DNA of 64,000 bases from Aquicoccus porphyridii (GTDB taxonomy: Bacteria; Pseudomonadota; Alphaproteobacteria; Rhodobacterales; Rhodobacteraceae). The stretch is taken from assembly GCF_008369105.1 (NCBI RefSeq), contig NZ_VINQ01000020.1, forward strand, positions 1 through 64,000, read 5' to 3'. The translations under genes and the position numbers were made by a program. This document shows, piece by piece, positions 61,297-64,000 of the stretch. A model generated the notes under the pieces. It saw only the letters and a list, made by a program, of their open reading frames with translations, searched no databases and was not told where the DNA came from. The stretch's first letter is position 1; each line of letters starts with the position of its first letter.

Positions 61297-64000
61297 TTGA
61301 ACCGCTTACAACAAAAGCCACTGGTAGGGTTTTTCCTCAACCCCTTTGGAAAACATGCCAAGTACATAGAGTACGATGGTAACGAGATTGTCATACAGGC
61401 CAAGCCTTTGGTCTCCGGCACGCTGAGAGCGCTTGCTTCCGCTCCAACAGTTGAGAGTGGGTTTTGGGGTGCTTCGCTGACGCTCAGATTGGATGACCAA
61501 CCTGTTCACTTGCTCAAAGGCGCTCGGGCTAAAGACGCGATCAACTTCTCGAACACCATTCGTTCGGACTGGGAAGCGACCAACCGAGCCGATTTCGATC
61601 AAAGCCGCGCAGCTATTGATGCATTGGTTCTGGAAATTGGAGAGCTTGCGAACCCAGTGATCTATCCGGCGGCGTGTGTGGTTGCTCTAATACTGGAACG
61701 CGCTCGTGGTCTAGATCAACGTCTTCTTTCGAAGCTACCACAGGAAGCGCTGGAGGATGCCCATCGGGATCAAATCAAGAAAATTCAGTCATTTATACAA
61801 GGCGCCCGGCAGATAAGGCAGCAAGCAGTTTCAGCTTTCGAGGAACGTCAGCTGGTCGAGTGGGCCGAGTTCTTCGAAACCTTCGAAAGCAACCCACTGA
61901 CGCTAGAACAACGGCAATCAATCGTTTCTGATGAAGATGCAACTTTGGTCTTGGCTGGCGCTGGTTCGGGAAAGACCAGCGTCATTACTGCCAAAGCAGG
62001 CTACTTATTGAAGTCTGGCTCTCGGAAACCAGAAGAAGTGCTGCTTCTGGCGTTTGCCAAAGATGCAGCCAAAGAGATGAGCGAACGGATTGAGGCCAAG
62101 TGTGGGGAGCCTTTGGAAGCCCGTACGTTCCACTCGCTAGCCTATGACATCATAGGCACCGTTGAAGGAAGCAAGCCAGCATTGGCCGCTCATGCCACTG
62201 ATGACAAGGCGTACCTTGCCTTGATCCGAGACATCCTGAGGGCCTTGGTCCGAACGGCATCCGAAGTGTCGAAATCTATTGTGGGCTGGTTCTCCTACAC
62301 CCGTCTTGAAGAAAAAAGCGAGTGGGATTTCAAGAAGAAGCATAGCTATTATACCTACATTGAAAAACTCGATCTTCGTACCCTTCAAGGCGAACAGGTC
62401 AAAAGCTTTGAAGAGTTAATGATTGCCAACTGGCTGTACGAAAACGGTATCGAGTATGAGTACGAGCCCGACTACGAGCACAAGGTTTCTGAAGGTGGCT
62501 TCCGTGACTACCGCCCAGATTTTCGCTTAACAAAAAGTGGCATCTACATTGAGCACTTTGGTGTTCGACGTACGAAATCGGCAGACGGAACCTATCGTCT
62601 GTCAACTGCGCCATTCGTAGACCGCGAAGAATATCTCGCTGGCATGGACTGGAAGCGTGGTGTCCACGCCGAACACGAAACGACTTTGATCGAGACGTTC
62701 AGTTATGAGCGAAAAGATGGTTTGCTGCTGGAAGCGCTCGCTGAAAAAGTTTCGCCCTACGAAGCCATCAATCCACGGTCCCCAGAAACACTCTTTGATA
62801 GGGTGGTCGAGCTAAACCAAGCCGACGGCTTTGTTCAACTTCTCGGAACTTTCTTGAAGCACTACAAAGGAGGTGGATACCAACTCAGCGAATGCGCCGA
62901 GAAAGGGCGGGCCCTAAAACTCGGCAAACGCGCCAAGGCATTTCTGTCCATTTTTGAGCCAGTTTATCTGGAGTACCAAAAACAGCTAAACGGACGGATC
63001 GACTTTGAAGATATGATCCTTCGTGCAACCAAGTATGCCGAGACAGGAGAGTATGTCAGCCCTTTCAAACACATCTTGGTGGATGAGTTTCAAGACATAT
63101 CGCGCAGCCGGGGGTGCTTGGTCAAAGCGCTAAAGGCTCAGCACAAAGATGCACGCGTTTTCGCAGTTGGTGATGACTGGCAGTCGATCTACCGATTTGC
63201 CGGTTCTGACATCAACCTCATGCGCAATTTCGGCGACGAGTTTGGGGGCGTATTTGATGGGCAATCTGGTGTTCACCGCACTGTTGATCTGGGAAGGACT
63301 TTCCGCTCAGTCGACCAGATTGCACATGCTGCAAAAAGATTTGTGCTTCAAAACCCGGCCCAATTGAACAAGACAGTGATACCCGCTGGCAAGGCCGATG
63401 TTCCTGCATTGAAAGTTGTCTCGACGATCAGGGCCGATGAGAAAAGCAAGCTGGAGCAAGTGCTGCACTCACTGCAACGCACGGCCCAACCAAATCAGCC
63501 AGCATCGGTTTTGTTGCTCGGCCGTTATAGACACTTAGCCCCCTCCAACCTCTCACAACTGCGCCGTAAGTTCTCTGATTTGGATATTTCGTTTCGCACG
63601 ATCCATGCATCCAAAGGGCTTGAGGCCGATCACGTGGTGATCCTGAACATGTTTCGTGGCCGTACAGGCTTTCCGTCAGAAATTGTTGACGACCCACTCC
63701 TAAGCCTTGTCTCGCCGGAGGTAGAGCCATTTGAAAATGCTGAAGAACGCCGGGTAATGTACGTCGCGCTTACGCGTGCCCGCAAATCCGTGACACTTAT
63801 GGGTTCAGCGTCAAAACAATCGGCTTTCGTGACCGAGTTGTTGGAAGATCCTGAGTACGGGACCACAGGCGCTGAAGGCCAAGTCGAATTCAACCATACA
63901 TGCGGAGAATGTGGTGGGCATCTGGTTCCTGTCCCGACGAAAGATGGCCGGACATGGTACAGGTGCAAACATGCCATCCTCTGCGGACATTCTTTGAATG
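61297..64000 (+). CDS. Helicase IV-like UvrD/REP helicase with C-terminal zinc ribbon, 3' end beyond window
   Basis: A continuous frame of 901 codons without stop runs to the window edge. Order: HelD-type N-terminal domain (SGFWGASLTLRLDDQPVHLLKGARAKDAINF), SF1 motif Q/I (LTLEQRQSIVSDEDATLVLAGAGSGKTS, near 205-228), Ia (LLLAFAKDAAKEM), an inserted nuclease-like segment also seen in helicase IV (YEPDYEHKV...YRPDFRLTKSGIYIEHFGV), motif II (ILVDEFQDIS), III (VFAVGDDWQSIYRFAGSD), IV (LGRTFRS), V (IHASKGLEADHVVIL), VI (EERRVMYVALTRARKSV), then a zinc ribbon (CGECGG...YRCKHAILCGH). Start uncertain: TTG 61297 is the first plausible codon after the TAG at 61252. GC content is clearly lower than in the catabolic region, pointing to transfer. 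It may repair DNA or belong to a defence locus. Confidence 0.88.
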   Translation, partial: MNRLQQKPLVGFFLNPFGKHAKYIEYDGNEIVIQAKPLVSGTLRALASAPTVESGFWGASLTLRLDDQPVHLLKGARAKDAINFSNTIRSDWEATNRADFDQSRAAIDALVLEIGELANPVIYPAACVVALILERARGLDQRLLSKLPQEALEDAHRDQIKKIQSFIQGARQIRQQAVSAFEERQLVEWAEFFETFESNPLTLEQRQSIVSDEDATLVLAGAGSGKTSVITAKAGYLLKSGSRKPEEVLLLAFAKDAAKEMSERIEAKCGEPLEARTFHSLAYDIIGTVEGSKPALAAHATDDKAYLALIRDILRALVRTASEVSKSIVGWFSYTRLEEKSEWDFKKKHSYYTYIEKLDLRTLQGEQVKSFEELMIANWLYENGIEYEYEPDYEHKVSEGGFRDYRPDFRLTKSGIYIEHFGVRRTKSADGTYRLSTAPFVDREEYLAGMDWKRGVHAEHETTLIETFSYERKDGLLLEALAEKVSPYEAINPRSPETLFDRVVELNQADGFVQLLGTFLKHYKGGGYQLSECAEKGRALKLGKRAKAFLSIFEPVYLEYQKQLNGRIDFEDMILRATKYAETGEYVSPFKHILVDEFQDISRSRGCLVKALKAQHKDARVFAVGDDWQSIYRFAGSDINLMRNFGDEFGGVFDGQSGVHRTVDLGRTFRSVDQIAHAAKRFVLQNPAQLNKTVIPAGKADVPALKVVSTIRADEKSKLEQVLHSLQRTAQPNQPASVLLLGRYRHLAPSNLSQLRRKFSDLDISFRTIHASKGLEADHVVILNMFRGRTGFPSEIVDDPLLSLVSPEVEPFENAEERRVMYVALTRARKSVTLMGSASKQSAFVTELLEDPEYGTTGAEGQVEFNHTCGECGGHLVPVPTKDGRTWYRCKHAILCGHSLN

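Noticed and set aside
1-64000. CRISPR arrays or rRNA genes
   Set aside because: No regularly spaced repeats and no rRNA-like conserved stretches were seen anywhere in the window.

Overview
The window is high-GC alphaproteobacterial DNA, most likely from the Rhodobacteraceae/Roseobacter group. The evidence is the dense overlapping operons, the many TRAP and ABC importers with IclR, MocR and MarR regulators, the BKACE and CoA-type catabolic enzymes, and a pst-phoU-phoB locus in the usual order. All calls were made by reading the sequence; no database search was run.

Left edge (1-1.6 kb). The last codons of a possible galU are followed by galE, which is cut off after 15 codons. A decayed IS481-family element (285-1337) then abuts an IS3-family orfA remnant.

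Module 1 (1.7-15.6 kb) looks like an aromatic catabolic operon set: a cytochrome P450, a GST, an MhpA-like flavoprotein hydroxylase, a three-gene TRAP importer, an NTF2-like protein, an IclR regulator, a two-domain VOC extradiol-type dioxygenase, an MDR oxidoreductase, an FAH-fold hydrolase, a [2Fe-2S] ferredoxin with its reductase, and a BKACE enzyme. Four promoter regions carry the same palindrome, TGTCC-N7-GGACA, which I infer to be the operator of the IclR regulator.

Module 2 (16.3-25.4 kb) has a second IclR gene, a MocR regulator, a class III aminotransferase, a PLP decarboxylase, a third IclR gene and a TauABC-type importer. Module 3 (25.7-37.1 kb) has a peptide-type ABC importer, an S45 amidase without a visible signal peptide, a split transketolase and a class IV aminotransferase. 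Module 4 (37.2-47.6 kb) is a CoA-thioester pathway: MaoC hydratase, DUF35 protein, SCP2-thiolase-like protein, two acyl-CoA ligases, acyl-CoA dehydrogenase, SDR, an AMACR-type racemase, MarR and a crotonase. A 9-3-9 palindrome ending in ATTTCGCAA links the second IclR gene with the promoters of module 3. A different element (TATWATTCRC...CGWAY) is shared by three promoters of module 4 and may be the MarR operator. Together modules 3 and 4 suggest one pathway: import of an amide or peptide-like substrate, hydrolysis, then CoA-dependent shortening.

Right part (47.9-64 kb) is a patchwork. It holds a truncated TRAP binding-protein gene, an HxlR/cysteine-synthase-like pair, a second decayed IS481 copy in inverted orientation to the first, two halves of IS110-family transposase flanking the pstSCAB-phoU-phoB locus, frameshifted phoB and a second frameshifted response regulator, a broken P4-type integrase beside a 3' tRNA-Phe-like fragment (an att site), and finally a helicase IV-like gene of visibly lower GC that runs off the window.
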